Below the pieces are notes generated by a model that was not told where the DNA came from, did no database searches, and saw only the letters and a list, made by a program, of their open reading frames with translations. Positions 36,777 through 46,890 of a DNA stretch of 64,000 nucleotides are shown here, one piece after another (position 1 is the stretch's first letter; every line of letters starts with the position of its first letter). The translations under genes and the position numbers were made by a program. Source of the DNA: Fenollaria massiliensis (lineage in GTDB: Bacteria; Bacillota; Clostridia; Tissierellales; Peptoniphilaceae). The stretch covers positions 124,001 to 188,000 of the forward strand of contig NZ_HG326228.1 in assembly GCF_000312505.2 (NCBI RefSeq). Direction: 5' to 3'.

Positions 36777-36809
36777 TAAGCTTGCAATTTAATTGCAGGC
36801 TTATTTTTT
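36777..36809 (+). terminator. Terminator after the glucosaminidase gene
   Basis: TAAGCTTGCAA pairs with TTGCAGGCTTA with one mismatch, then six T. Confidence 0.83.
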
Positions 36810-36977
36810 GTGCAATTATATTTTAATCATGAAACCATATTTAATTATTAAAAAATTATTTTAAGATAATCATAATTAACTCATTATAAAAAATTATTTA
36901 AAAGTCATGAATCATTAGTAAGAAATATACATTAAAAATTATAAATATATTAGTAATTTTTTAATGTATAATTATTA

Positions 36978-37007
36978 TTGATAAATATAATTCATATGTG
37001 ATATAAT
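36978..37007 (+). promoter_or_regulatory. Promoter of the tldD-serS operon
   Basis: TTGATA, 18 bp, TATAAT preceded by TGA (extended -10). The leader would be about 12 nt. Confidence 0.66.
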
Positions 37008-37025
37008 ATCTAAAGAGGTGTGATT

Positions 37026-37211
37026 ATGAACGGAAAATATTTAATCAAAGCAGCATTTATAATTTTACTAGCGTTTACAATAGCTAATGTAGTTTATAAA
37101 CCGGTGCAAGAATACACTGTATATGCACTAGCTATAGTTGATATACTTTTGATCGTAGGTTTATCTACAAGTAAACCTGAGAGAAAGGAGAAAAAGACTG
37201 ATGAAAAATAA
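37026..37211 (+). CDS. Small membrane protein with two transmembrane segments
   Basis: 61 residues beginning MNGKYLIKAAFIILLAF, with hydrophobic segments at about 5-22 and 30-48 separated by a KPVQEYTVY loop, and a basic tail (KPERKEKKTDEK). I recognise no family. The ATG at 37026 has AGAGGTG upstream; the GTG two codons earlier is an alternative. It overlaps tldD by 11 bp, so translation is coupled, but whether it works with the TldD/TldE pair is unknown. Confidence 0.7.
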   Translation: MNGKYLIKAAFIILLAFTIANVVYKPVQEYTVYALAIVDILLIVGLSTSKPERKEKKTDEK

Positions 37212-38625
37212 ATTATCACAGTTCTTAGTAGATGCAAAGGAATGCCTTGTAAAGACAGTTGGCTTACTTAGCAAGGACTTTGACTATGTATCGATACTTG
37301 CTACTGATACTGACTCTACTAATTATATGGTATCAAAGAGCATAACACGTGTTGGTGAAGGCATGGACAGCGAGAGAGGTTTTGTAGCACGTGTATATAA
37401 TAATGATTATTACGGTGAAGTATCTTTTGATAAACTTCAAAGCCCAGAAGAGCTCTCCAAGATGATAAAAAAAGAAATTGAGGAAAACTATAAATTTTAT
37501 AAAGAGAATAATTTTTCTATGAGAAAATATTCTCTAATCGATGAGGAAGAATTTGTAAAGGATTTTTCATCTGATTTAGAAATTTCTCTTGACGAGATGA
37601 GTGTTCAAGACAAGATAAATTATTTAACAGAAATTAAGGACAAGATGCTTAAAGAGTCTGATTTAGTTGTTTCTGCGAGAGCTATGTACATAGAAACTGA
37701 AGTGAGAAAGCTTTTTGTTTCTAAAAAGATGTGTTTAAATCAAGCATACACTTTTACTAGCGTCATGGCCGAAGCTGACGTACAAAAGGATGACGACTTT
37801 AGATATGATTACAAGAGCGTTAGTAGATTAGGCGGCTTGGAAGTACTTAAGGAGCTTGACAATATTTATAAAGAAGTTGTTCACAATGCGATTGAGCTTC
37901 TTGGATCAGAACTTGTTAAACCTGGTTACTATGATTTAATTAGTGCGCCAGACATAACTGGCCTACTTGCTCATGAGGCTTTTGGCCACGGAGTAGAGAT
38001 GGATATGTTTGTTAAGGACAGAGCTTTGGCAAAGGATTATGTCAATAAAAGAGTGGCAAGTGACATAACTACAATGCATGACGGCGCCACAGCCATTGGC
38101 GAATGCTCAAGCTATAGCTTTGACGATGAAGGCACTTTAGCGTCTGATACTGTTATTATTGAAAATGGTATACTTAGAAGAGGCATGGCAGATAAGCTAT
38201 CTGCAATGTCTTTAGGCGTTAAGCCAACAGGCAATGGCAAGAGAGAATCTTTCAGAAGAAAGGCTTATACAAGAATGACAAATACTTTCTTTGAAGGCGG
38301 CAAGGACAGCGTTGACGATATGATTAGGTCCATTGACTACGGATTTTTGCTTGATGGCATGAACAATGGTATGGAAGACCCTAAGAACTGGGGAATTCAA
38401 TGCACTGCAATGAAGGCGAGAGAGATAAAGGACGGCAAATTAACTGGAAAAGTATTTAGCCCAGCGACATTAACAGGTTACGTACCTGATGTACTTGAGT
38501 CTATATCTATGGTTTCTGGTGAAATCGAAATGAACGGCTCTGGTTACTGCGGCAAAGGATATAAGGAATGGGTTAAGACTTCAACTGGTGGCAGCTACTT
38601 AAAATTTAAGGGGAGATTAAGCTAA
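37201..38625 (+). CDS. tldD: TldD-type metalloprotease subunit
   Basis: The catalytic half of the TldD/TldE (PmbA) heterodimeric protease, 474 residues. The zinc site is the family's HExxxH in GLLAHEAFGHGVEMD. The N-terminal domain and the C-terminal GNGKRESFRRKAYTRM and GEIEMNGSGYCGKGYKEW segments are typical of the family. Known homologues mature microcin B17 and degrade the antitoxin CcdA; no RiPP precursor is evident here. AAAGGAG precedes the ATG. It shares one base with tldE. Confidence 0.93.
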   Translation: MKNKLSQFLVDAKECLVKTVGLLSKDFDYVSILATDTDSTNYMVSKSITRVGEGMDSERGFVARVYNNDYYGEVSFDKLQSPEELSKMIKKEIEENYKFYKENNFSMRKYSLIDEEEFVKDFSSDLEISLDEMSVQDKINYLTEIKDKMLKESDLVVSARAMYIETEVRKLFVSKKMCLNQAYTFTSVMAEADVQKDDDFRYDYKSVSRLGGLEVLKELDNIYKEVVHNAIELLGSELVKPGYYDLISAPDITGLLAHEAFGHGVEMDMFVKDRALAKDYVNKRVASDITTMHDGATAIGECSSYSFDDEGTLASDTVIIENGILRRGMADKLSAMSLGVKPTGNGKRESFRRKAYTRMTNTFFEGGKDSVDDMIRSIDYGFLLDGMNNGMEDPKNWGIQCTAMKAREIKDGKLTGKVFSPATLTGYVPDVLESISMVSGEIEMNGSGYCGKGYKEWVKTSTGGSYLKFKGRLS

Positions 38626-39905
38626 TGGACAGAATTAAAAATATTATTGATATAATAAAAGAAAATAAAGAAATCTCTGATTTTAAGTTAATTAGAAAGA
38701 AAACATCTAGCAAGGAGCTTTTCTTAATAAGAGATAAGGTAGATATGGACAGAAGCGTTGAGACTGATGACGTGAGTGTGACTATATATGCTGATACTGA
38801 AGAAGATGGCAAAAAGTTTAGAGGAGACTCTTCATTTAATACAGCTCCATCAGATAGTGATGAAGAAATTGCAAGAAAAGTAGCTCTTGCTTATGAAAGA
38901 GCAAAATTCATTAAGAATAAATATTTTCCTTTAGCTGAAGGAACTATATTGACAGATGAAAAAGATTATATAAATGAGCTTGAGACTATAAAAAAGGTGA
39001 AGGACATAGTATACAAGGACTATGGAACAAAATCTAAGATAAACTCATGCGAAATCTTTGTTAATAATATAGAAGAAAATCTTGTGAACTCAAAGAGCTG
39101 CGACTGCAAGTCTAAAAAGAGCGAGATAATCGTTGAATCAATTGCAGATGCGTGTGGTGAAGCGGGCTCAATCGAGGTTTATAGAATGTTTACTTTTTCT
39201 AAGCTAAATGAAAAAGAATTTGAAGAAAATATTTATGAAGAGCTTAAAGAGGCAGAGGATAGAGCTATGTCTAAGCTAGCTGAGCCGATAGAATCAGTTG
39301 ATGTAATCATCACTGGTCTAGATGTTCCAGCCTTCTTTAACTTTTATGATTATCAAGCAAGCGGCTCAACTCATTATATGAAGCTAAATAAGTTAAAATT
39401 AAATGAAGAGGCTCATAAAGGAGCCATGGGTGATCTTGTAAATATCACTTTAAAGCCTGAGATTGAAGGTTCCGTGCATAATAGCAAGTATGACAGCGAT
39501 GGTGTTAAACTAAAAGAAACACAAATATTTAAGGACGGCAAGATGATAAATTTATCTGCTGGACAAAGATTCGCGTCATACATGGGCATTGAGCCTACAG
39601 GTAATTTAGTAAATATCGAAGTAACTCCTGGATCTATGTCAATCGATGAGATGAGAAAGACTAGACACCTTGAGATAAAGAGTTTCTCAAGTTTCCAAGC
39701 AGATGCTTCCATCGGTATATTTGGCGGTGAGTTTAGACTTGCCAAGTATTTTGACGGCAAAGAAACAAAAATCATTAACAACGGTGCTTTTTCAGCTAAT
39801 ATCATGGAAAAAGGCTTGGATATGTATTTTTCTAAAGAGATGATTCATATAGATAATTACTATGGACCAAAATATATTTTAATTAAGGATGTGAACATAG
39901 GATAA
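38625..39905 (+). CDS. tldE: TldE/PmbA-type protease subunit
   Basis: The partner subunit of TldD, 426 residues. It belongs to the same PmbA/TldD fold but lacks the HExxxH motif, as expected for TldE. Recognisable segments are NFYDYQASGSTHYMKLNK, MGIEPTGNLVNIEVTPG and LGRL-like FGGEFRLAKYFDGKE. The tandem arrangement with tldD, sharing one base, supports an obligate complex. It also shares one base with pyrE. Confidence 0.9.
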   Translation: MDRIKNIIDIIKENKEISDFKLIRKKTSSKELFLIRDKVDMDRSVETDDVSVTIYADTEEDGKKFRGDSSFNTAPSDSDEEIARKVALAYERAKFIKNKYFPLAEGTILTDEKDYINELETIKKVKDIVYKDYGTKSKINSCEIFVNNIEENLVNSKSCDCKSKKSEIIVESIADACGEAGSIEVYRMFTFSKLNEKEFEENIYEELKEAEDRAMSKLAEPIESVDVIITGLDVPAFFNFYDYQASGSTHYMKLNKLKLNEEAHKGAMGDLVNITLKPEIEGSVHNSKYDSDGVKLKETQIFKDGKMINLSAGQRFASYMGIEPTGNLVNIEVTPGSMSIDEMRKTRHLEIKSFSSFQADASIGIFGGEFRLAKYFDGKETKIINNGAFSANIMEKGLDMYFSKEMIHIDNYYGPKYILIKDVNIG

Positions 39906-40573
39906 TGTCATACAAAGAAGATTTTATACATTTAATGCTTAAATCAGATGTTTTAAAGTTTGGCGATTTCAAGACTAAGTCTGGAAGGATGAGTCCATAC
40001 TTCATAAACACAGGTTTTTTTAATAATTCTGAAGAGATAGCTAAGCTTGGCGACTTTTATGCCAAAGCTTACATGGACAATATTAAATTAGATAAGCCAT
40101 TGCTATTCGGCCCAGCATATAAGGGCATACCACTAGTGGTTTCTTGTGCTGTAAGTCTTTACAAAAACTATGGCCTTGAAATTGGCTACTCATTTAACAG
40201 AAAAGAAGCAAAGGATCACGGCGAAAAAGGAATTTTTGTTGGAGAGACTCCAAATGCTGATTCAGATGTAGTTATCATCGAAGACGTAATTACTGCAGGA
40301 ACTGCTGTTAGAGAGTCCATCGATATACTTAAACACTATGATGCAAAGGTCAAGGCTCTAATCATCTCTGTTAATAGGATGGAGAGAGGTAGTGGCGATA
40401 AGTCAGCTATTCACGAGCTTGAAGATGATTACGGTGTTAAAGTTTATTCGATACTTGATATAAAATTTATCGCTGACTACTTAAGAAATAAAGAAATTGA
40501 TGGTAAAGTATATATAGACGAAGAGATGTACGAAAAAATCATGAAGCATCTCGATACTTATAAGGAAAGATAA
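39905..40573 (+). CDS. pyrE: Orotate phosphoribosyltransferase
   Basis: Forms orotidine 5'-monophosphate from orotate and PRPP in de novo pyrimidine synthesis. The 222 residues match the family. The orotate-binding region is KTKSGRMSPYFINTG, the flexible loop is RKEAKDHGEKGIFVG and the PRPP loop is VVIIEDVITAGTAVRESI. The neighbours are not pyrimidine genes, and no pyrF is nearby, so pyr genes are scattered in this genome. Confidence 0.95.
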   Translation: MSYKEDFIHLMLKSDVLKFGDFKTKSGRMSPYFINTGFFNNSEEIAKLGDFYAKAYMDNIKLDKPLLFGPAYKGIPLVVSCAVSLYKNYGLEIGYSFNRKEAKDHGEKGIFVGETPNADSDVVIIEDVITAGTAVRESIDILKHYDAKVKALIISVNRMERGSGDKSAIHELEDDYGVKVYSILDIKFIADYLRNKEIDGKVYIDEEMYEKIMKHLDTYKER

Positions 40574-41472
40574 TGCAAATAGAGAATAAAAATCTTGAGA
40601 CGGCTATAAGTTTTGTAGTCTTAACGCTAACCATGTTTATAACAAGGTACTTAGGCATCTTTGCGATGCCATTCGTACTTGGAGCTTATCTAATGAATTC
40701 GATTGAGAATAAAGATTACAGCTCAATATATTTATACATGGCTTCACTTGGCGTCTTGGCAATATTTTTAGAGCCAGCGTTTATATTTGAAAAGGCAATA
40801 TTAGGTTTGCCATTCTTAATAATAGCTGTCACTTTAATCAAAATGAAAATGAGAGGCGACAAGCTGCTTTTAGCTATGACGCTTACTTTGGTGGTCTCAA
40901 GTATAGTTTATATAATTTTTTTAAGAGATATTTTCAATATAAATCTCATAGAAGTTTTTAATAAAAGTTTAGATAAGCAAATGGAGCTCGTTAAATCTTA
41001 TGAGGGCGAACTTATTTTTGACAAGGACATGGTGAGCCTAGCGTATCAAGAGTTTAAAAAGTACTTAGCAAGCACTGTCTTTTTTCTAGCATTTATAGCC
41101 TCTTTCATAGCTTTAAAATTGCCTCATTATATAATAAGAAAAAGAGGCGATGTCAATATAACAGAGCCATTTATTGAAGCATTAAAATTTAAAAGATCAG
41201 CATTTTATTTAATGCTAACAATTCTTTTGATTTTTATGCTAACAGATTTAGGAATAAATGAGCTTATAATTGACAATATATCTTTAATGATATTTATGAG
41301 TTTAGCGGTACAAGGACTTTCTTTTGTGATGTTTACATTAAAAATACGCTACAAAAAAACAGTCGCGGCAAATTTATATTTTGCCATATCTATATTTTTC
41401 TTAGGAATAATGTTTTTTATAAATATAATATTTGGCTTCATAGACGGTGCCACAAGGATAAGGGGTGCATAA
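40573..41472 (+). CDS. DUF2232 (YybS-like) membrane protein
   Basis: A 299-residue polytopic membrane protein with about seven or eight hydrophobic segments, starting with VVLTLTMFITRYLGIFAMPF and ending in ISIFFLGIMFFINIIFGF. Size, topology and especially the position directly before gdpP and rplI match YybS of Firmicutes, a DUF2232 protein of unknown function. It shares one base with pyrE. The identification rests mostly on synteny and topology. Confidence 0.78.
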   Translation: MQIENKNLETAISFVVLTLTMFITRYLGIFAMPFVLGAYLMNSIENKDYSSIYLYMASLGVLAIFLEPAFIFEKAILGLPFLIIAVTLIKMKMRGDKLLLAMTLTLVVSSIVYIIFLRDIFNINLIEVFNKSLDKQMELVKSYEGELIFDKDMVSLAYQEFKKYLASTVFFLAFIASFIALKLPHYIIRKRGDVNITEPFIEALKFKRSAFYLMLTILLIFMLTDLGINELIIDNISLMIFMSLAVQGLSFVMFTLKIRYKKTVAANLYFAISIFFLGIMFFINIIFGFIDGATRIRGA

Positions 41473-41473
41473 G

Positions 41474-43483
41474 ATGTTTAAAAAAATCGAAGCATATGTA
41501 AAAGAAAATTTAATAGAAGTGATTTTTGAGCTTGCTTTAGTTATATTGCTTATGATATTAAATATCATCATAGGTTTTATTGCGCTTGTAATCTTTGTTT
41601 CACTACACATAAGATTTTTGCAAGATTTTGAAGATCAAACTACACTTATGCAAAAGAATTTTGAAAATATAGAGGAAACTATTGACTCGTTAACAAAACA
41701 AGCTGTATTTAAGATGCCATTTCCTATGGTTATCATTAACCAAGATGGTGAAATTAATTGGTATAACAGTAAGTTTATAAAAATGCTTGAAATTGATGGC
41801 GAGCCTGAAAACAATATTCTTGACGCTATATCATCACTTAACCTAAATGAAATTTTAAGCGCAGGCGATGAGCCACTTAAAATTTTATACAGAGATAACT
41901 ATTATCAAGTTTATGTTAATAAAGTTAAATCAAAAGACAGCAAAGACAGAGAAATGCTTCTTCTTTACTGGATTAACAGAACTGACCTTAAAGAAGCAAA
42001 GGACACTATTGACAAAGAAAAGATTGCGACTATACTTTTATATATAGATAACCTTGATGAGGTTAAGAGCAGTGTTGAGGACAGCGCCAGAGCGACTATC
42101 ACTGGTAATGTTGAGACTGAAATCATAAATTATTTTAACGCTTATGAAGCAACTGTTAGAAAATATGATGACGACAGATATTTAATCATTGCAAATAATG
42201 AAAATCTTCAAAAAATTATACAAAAGAAATTTGATATTCTTGATAGGGTTCGTGATTTAAAAGTGCAAAGCATAATACCACTAACTCTATCAATCGCAGC
42301 AACTACTGATGGAGAGACACCTCTTAAGCAATATGAAATCGCTAGAAACACTATGGATATAGCTTTAGGTAGAGGCGGTGACCAAGCAGTTCTTAGAAGA
42401 GGACACAATTACGAGTATTTTGGCGGAAAATCAAAAGCAGTTGAAAAAACTACTAAGGTTAAGGCAAGGGTAGTTGGAGGCGCGTTAAGATCACTTATTG
42501 ATGACGCATCAAACGTAGTTATCATGCCTCATAAAAACGCTGATATGGACGCAATCGGCTCAGCCATCGGTGTAGTAAAGCTTGTTAGAATGAGAGGTAA
42601 GACTGCCTATATCGCACTTAACTCAGTTAATATGAGTATTAGAAATATCATGGCTAGACTTAAAGAAGAAAAAAGTCTTAATGGCGTTGTAAGGACTGAG
42701 GCTGAACTTAGCTCACTAATTGATGACAAGACTTTACTTATAGTTGTCGATCATCATAAAAAATCCATCTCTGAGGCACCAGACTTAGTTGATCAAATTA
42801 GAGACAGGGTAGTTATAGACCACCATAGAAGAAGCGGTGAATTTATTGAATCGACTGAACTTGTATTTTTAGAGCCTTATGCATCGAGTACAGCAGAGCT
42901 TGTAACTGAGCTATTCACATATATGACTGACAATGTTGTTTTAAGCAAGTTTGAGGCAGAGGCATTACTTGCGGGAATTACAGTTGATACAAAGAATTTT
43001 ACTGTTCAAACTGGTGTAAGGACATTTGAGGCAGCATCAATGCTTAGAAGGTTTGGAGCTGATCCTGAAGTAGTTAAGAAATACTTTAAAGAAGATTACA
43101 TGGTTATTAAGAATAGGGCTGACATAGTTAGACAGTCAGAAATATTTATGGATGATACAATTATCGGTATACTTGAAGATAAGGTTGATAATTCAATACT
43201 TATCGCGGCACAAGCAGCAGATGAGATGCTAAGTATCAATGGCATGAAGGCTTCCTTCGTTGCGGTTAAGATCTCAAATAATGAAACGCATGTATCAGCT
43301 AGATCACTTGGCGAGATAAGCGTACAATTAATTATGGAAAAGCTTGGAGGCGGCGGCCACTTAAATCAAGCAGCTACTAGGATAGATTTATCAGTTGATT
43401 TGGCTGTTGAAGAATTAAAGAGAAAAATTAAAGAATATAAAGACGAAGAAAAAGAATCTAAGAAAGAAGAAGGTGTTAAATAA
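41474..43483 (+). CDS. gdpP: Cyclic-di-AMP phosphodiesterase GdpP
   Basis: Hydrolyses c-di-AMP to pApA, affecting potassium balance, wall stress and beta-lactam tolerance. The 669 residues show two N-terminal transmembrane helices (about 15-50), a PAS-like domain (about 75-165), a degenerate GGDEF domain ending near 320, and the DHH-DHHA1 phosphodiesterase. Active-site segments are [28 protein letters not shown] and [24 protein letters not shown] marks DHHA1. I start at the ATG at 41474 (AGGGGTG upstream) rather than the GTG at 41465, inside the previous gene. It shares one base with rplI, the conserved Firmicute order. Confidence 0.96.
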   Translation: MFKKIEAYVKENLIEVIFELALVILLMILNIIIGFIALVIFVSLHIRFLQDFEDQTTLMQKNFENIEETIDSLTKQAVFKMPFPMVIINQDGEINWYNSKFIKMLEIDGEPENNILDAISSLNLNEILSAGDEPLKILYRDNYYQVYVNKVKSKDSKDREMLLLYWINRTDLKEAKDTIDKEKIATILLYIDNLDEVKSSVEDSARATITGNVETEIINYFNAYEATVRKYDDDRYLIIANNENLQKIIQKKFDILDRVRDLKVQSIIPLTLSIAATTDGETPLKQYEIARNTMDIALGRGGDQAVLRRGHNYEYFGGKSKAVEKTTKVKARVVGGALRSLIDDASNVVIMPHKNADMDAIGSAIGVVKLVRMRGKTAYIALNSVNMSIRNIMARLKEEKSLNGVVRTEAELSSLIDDKTLLIVVDHHKKSISEAPDLVDQIRDRVVIDHHRRSGEFIESTELVFLEPYASSTAELVTELFTYMTDNVVLSKFEAEALLAGITVDTKNFTVQTGVRTFEAASMLRRFGADPEVVKKYFKEDYMVIKNRADIVRQSEIFMDDTIIGILEDKVDNSILIAAQAADEMLSINGMKASFVAVKISNNETHVSARSLGEISVQLIMEKLGGGGHLNQAATRIDLSVDLAVEELKRKIKEYKDEEKESKKEEGVK

Positions 43484-43926
43484 TGAAAGTTATACTAATT
43501 GAAGACGTTAAAGGCCTTGGCAAAAAAGGCGAGATGGTTAATAGTAAGGACGGTTACGCAAGAAATTTCTTGTTTCCCAAAAAACTTGCTTTAGAAGCTA
43601 CTGATGAAAACATAAAGCAATGGAAAGAAGAGCAAGCCGAACTAAAAGCTAAAATCGAAAAAGAAACTAAAGAAGCAAATGCGATCAAAGCAGATATAGA
43701 AAAGAAAGTTCTTAAGATGAAGGCTGAAGGCGGCGCTACTGGCAAATTATTTGGCGCAGTTACATCACAAGACATACAAAAGGCTTTGCTTGAAGAATTT
43801 GGTTTAGATATTGATAAAAGAAAGATAGAGATGAAGGAAAATATTAAACAAGCAGGTGTATATACTGTAGTTTTAAGACTTTATCCACAAATCACAGCTA
43901 ATTTAAGAGTAAATATAAGTATATAG
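43483..43926 (+). CDS. rplI: 50S ribosomal protein L9
   Basis: A 147-residue ribosomal protein. The N-terminal domain carries [20 protein letters not shown] and [11 protein letters not shown], followed by the long connecting helix (lysine- and glutamate-rich) and the C-terminal rRNA-binding domain with [16 protein letters not shown]. It lies between gdpP (one-base overlap) and dnaB, as in Bacillus. Confidence 0.97.
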   Translation: MKVILIEDVKGLGKKGEMVNSKDGYARNFLFPKKLALEATDENIKQWKEEQAELKAKIEKETKEANAIKADIEKKVLKMKAEGGATGKLFGAVTSQDIQKALLEEFGLDIDKRKIEMKENIKQAGVYTVVLRLYPQITANLRVNISI

Positions 43927-43935
43927 GGGAGTAAT

Positions 43936-45264
43936 ATGGAAGTTTTAAGAGAATTACCTAACAACTTAATAGTTGAGCAGGAAGTTTTAGCAAATGCAAT
44001 GCAAAATAAAACTGCTGCTGTCAAAGCTATTGAAGGACTTTATGAAGCTGATTTTTATAACGAGCTTCATAGAAAGATTTTCAGTGCGATTAGGACTTTA
44101 TTCTCTTTAAACAAGCCCATAGACCTATTGACAGTAACAGAAACACTTGAAAGAAATGAAAAAATTGATGCTGATACAATAACTTATATTGCAAATATTT
44201 ATGCAAATAACGAAGGACTTAGCTCAAATCAAGATGCTTATATAGATATACTTAAGGAAAAGTCTGTACTTAGGAGTCTTGCAGAATTTTCTGACGAAAT
44301 AAAAGCTTTATCGCTTGAAGATAAATCGCCAGCGAAGAATGTGCTTGAAAAGGCTGAAAAAGAACTTTTTGAAATTTCTCAAGGAGGTCTTAGAAACTCA
44401 TTAACAGCTCTTGAAGATATTATGAGCGAAACAGTTCAAACTATAATGAAGAGGGTACAAAACAGAGGCGAGCTTAGCGGTGTAACTACAGGCTTTACTG
44501 ATCTTAACTCACTTTTAGGCGGTTTTCAAAAATCAGACCTAGTGTTATTAGCGGCGAGACCATCCATGGGTAAAACTGCTCTTGCGGTTAACCTTGCAGT
44601 AAACGCAGCCAAGGCAGGCAAAAAAGTTGCCATGTTCTCTCTTGAAATGAGTAAGACACAAATCGGTCAAAGAATTTTAGCGGCATTTGCTCAAATGAAC
44701 TTATCTAGCTTATTCAAGGGTGAGCTTGAAGGCACGGACCTTGTCAATCTGATTACTGCTTCAAATGAATTATCAAATTATAATCTTCATATAGATGATA
44801 CAGCAGCCATTTCTTTAATAGAGCTTAAAGCAAAATTAAGAAGGCTTAAGATGGAAGAAGGCTTAGATTTAGTTGTTATTGACTACTTACAACTTATGAC
44901 AACTGGCGAAAGAATTGAAAACAGAGTTCAAGAAATTTCACAAATATCAAGAGGCCTTAAAGCCATTGCTAAAGAGCTAGACGTACCAGTTTTAGCACTT
45001 TCACAGCTATCAAGAGCGCTTGAACAAAGACCAGATAAAAGACCAAAACTTTCGGACTTAAGAGAATCAGGAGCCATAGAACAAGATGCGGACATAGTTA
45101 TGTTCTTATATAGAGACTATGTTTACAACAAAGAAACTGAAAATCCAAATTTAGCAGAAGTAATCGTTTCAAAGCACAGAAACGGTCCTATTGGCGTGGT
45201 TAACTTAATTTGGAAAGATGAATACACAAGGTTCTTTGACGTTTCAAAGAATGCGTATGAATAA
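43936..45264 (+). CDS. dnaB: Replicative DNA helicase DnaB-type (Bacillus DnaC)
   Basis: The hexameric replication-fork helicase, 442 residues. The N-terminal helical domain starts PNNLIVEQEVLANAM. The RecA-like motor has Walker A ARPSMGKTALAVN, the DnaB motif LVVIDYLQLM, ALSQLSRALEQRPDKRP and the FLYRDYVYN segment. A GGGGAG site precedes the ATG. It is followed by a GNAT gene and then the loader genes dnaD and dnaI, so the loading machinery is encoded together. Confidence 0.96.
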   Translation: MEVLRELPNNLIVEQEVLANAMQNKTAAVKAIEGLYEADFYNELHRKIFSAIRTLFSLNKPIDLLTVTETLERNEKIDADTITYIANIYANNEGLSSNQDAYIDILKEKSVLRSLAEFSDEIKALSLEDKSPAKNVLEKAEKELFEISQGGLRNSLTALEDIMSETVQTIMKRVQNRGELSGVTTGFTDLNSLLGGFQKSDLVLLAARPSMGKTALAVNLAVNAAKAGKKVAMFSLEMSKTQIGQRILAAFAQMNLSSLFKGELEGTDLVNLITASNELSNYNLHIDDTAAISLIELKAKLRRLKMEEGLDLVVIDYLQLMTTGERIENRVQEISQISRGLKAIAKELDVPVLALSQLSRALEQRPDKRPKLSDLRESGAIEQDADIVMFLYRDYVYNKETENPNLAEVIVSKHRNGPIGVVNLIWKDEYTRFFDVSKNAYE

Positions 45265-45847
45265 TAATAAATACAGGATAAAGCCTTTAGAGCTTGAAGA
45301 CGCATACAAGTTTAGGGGCTGGGAGAGAGGCAATTACTATCTTTTAAATGATTATGACTTCATTTATGAAGAGGATTGGGAAATAAAAGAGTGGCTTAAA
45401 ACTAAGAAGGGCATATTTAAGCGCTATTTTGCAATTTATTATGAAGATAAGGCTATTGCCTACATTGGACTGAAAGAGATAAATATTTTAACAAAATCTG
45501 CTGAGTTATCTATAGTCATGGACGTACGCTATCAAAATCAAGGCCATGGCTATAAAATACTTGTAGAATTTTTAAATTTTGTTTTTATTGAACTAAAATT
45601 TAAGAGAATATGGCTCGATGTTAATGCGTTTAACGAGAGAGCCATACATTTATATAAAAAATTAGGTTTTACTAAGAAGGCATATTATCTAGATACATTT
45701 AATATTCAAGATATTGATAAAACTAGAGAGGAATACATAGAAAATGAAGAAGAGTTTATACAAAATGGCAGGGAGCTGTTTTCTTATGTATATACTTATG
45801 AGATAAAGAGAGGTGAGTTTTTTGAGCTTCACGCTAGAGAAAATTAA
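45257..45847 (+). CDS. GNAT-family N-acetyltransferase
   Basis: About 196 residues of GNAT fold. The acetyl-CoA loop is in MDVRYQNQGHGYKILVEFL (Q/RxxGxG-like QNQGHG), followed by the family's LDVNAFNERAIHLYKKLGF. It starts with YRIKPLELEDAYKFRGWERG, the RimJ/RimL-like pattern. The substrate is unknown; an N-terminal protein or small-molecule acetyltransferase is possible. I place the start at the ATG at 45257, overlapping the dnaB stop; ribosome binding sequence is weak, so translation is probably coupled. Starts at 45251 or earlier cannot be excluded. Confidence 0.82.
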   Translation: MNNNKYRIKPLELEDAYKFRGWERGNYYLLNDYDFIYEEDWEIKEWLKTKKGIFKRYFAIYYEDKAIAYIGLKEINILTKSAELSIVMDVRYQNQGHGYKILVEFLNFVFIELKFKRIWLDVNAFNERAIHLYKKLGFTKKAYYLDTFNIQDIDKTREEYIENEEEFIQNGRELFSYVYTYEIKRGEFFELHAREN

Positions 45848-46889
45848 TTCAAATTTATTAGACACATCAGTTAATAATATATTTATCAGTGAGTTTATGC
45901 CTCAAGCGGACGGAACCTTCGTTAAAGTTTATCTTTTAGCGTTAAGATTTGCGCAAGACGATGACATAGAGGCGAGCAACGAGAAGATAGCCGAAGTTTT
46001 AAAAATTCCTGTCATAGATGTCGTATCAGCTTGGAGATTTTGGAAATCGGTTGGTATAGTTGATTTCGATGACGATGGTGATAGCTTGAGTTTTAGTGTC
46101 TTATTTAAAGATTTAAGAGCTCTTTATCTTAGCGGCTCATCACTTGATAAGAACAGCTCAAATAATTCTCTTAGTCAAAATACTTATGATGATGAGCTTG
46201 ATATAGATGAAGGAGACTTAAGTAGCGACACTAAATTAATTATTGAAGTAAATAAGGACGACGGCGTAAAAAAGATGTTCCAAGACGTCGCCCACATAGT
46301 CAGAAGGCCGCTTAATACTCAAGAGAAGATTAAGATTATAAAGTGGCTTCGTGATTACAATATCAGCTGTGAGATGATATCACATGCTTACTCATACGCT
46401 TATGATATACTTAAGAAGAAGTCACCAGCTTATGTTGAGACCATCATCATGAATTGGTACGATAAGGGTTTTACAAATCTTTCTCAAGTTATGAGCGATT
46501 TTAACGTGATGAACGATAGCCAAAGAAATTACAATAAACTTATGCAGTCACTAGCAATGCCATTTAAAAATGTATCTGATTTTGAAAAGAAAATCATAGA
46601 CAAGTGGTATGACGATTTTAATTATGGCAATGATATAATTTTAAAAGCTGCTGAAAATTTTATATATACAGCTAAGCCTTCTATCGCATATCTTGATGCA
46701 ATCTTAGAAGCTTGGCACAAAGAAGGCATAAAGACAGTTGAAGACGCTGAAAGAACGAATGAGCTTTATAGGTCCGATAGAAAAAATAATAATACTAAGA
46801 AGCCAAAGGCGAGAGTAAAGGATTTTGACGAGAGAGAGTACCCAGATGATTATCTAAGCGATACCTATGAAGGCAATTGGAGGAAGTAG
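45822..46889 (+). CDS. dnaD: DnaD-domain replication protein with two C-terminal DnaD modules
   Basis: A primosome protein of 355 residues. The N-terminal winged-helix-like region (residues 1-110) includes VKVYLLALRFAQDDD, followed by an acidic linker. Two DnaD-like helical modules follow, each ending with a Y-x3-I-x3-W pattern: YVETIIMNWYDKG and YLDAILEAWHKEG. It is expected to remodel DNA and help load the helicase. I prefer the TTG at 45822 (GAGGTGA upstream) over the GTG at 45813, which lies inside the ribosome binding sequence. It overlaps the GNAT gene and ends 1 bp before the dnaI-like start. Confidence 0.88.
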   Translation: MSFTLEKINSNLLDTSVNNIFISEFMPQADGTFVKVYLLALRFAQDDDIEASNEKIAEVLKIPVIDVVSAWRFWKSVGIVDFDDDGDSLSFSVLFKDLRALYLSGSSLDKNSSNNSLSQNTYDDELDIDEGDLSSDTKLIIEVNKDDGVKKMFQDVAHIVRRPLNTQEKIKIIKWLRDYNISCEMISHAYSYAYDILKKKSPAYVETIIMNWYDKGFTNLSQVMSDFNVMNDSQRNYNKLMQSLAMPFKNVSDFEKKIIDKWYDDFNYGNDIILKAAENFIYTAKPSIAYLDAILEAWHKEGIKTVEDAERTNELYRSDRKNNNTKKPKARVKDFDEREYPDDYLSDTYEGNWRK

Positions 46890-46890
46890 C

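Noticed and set aside
45813-45821. GTG at 45813 as the dnaD start
   Set aside because: It overlaps the only good ribosome binding sequence, which is correctly spaced for the TTG at 45822.
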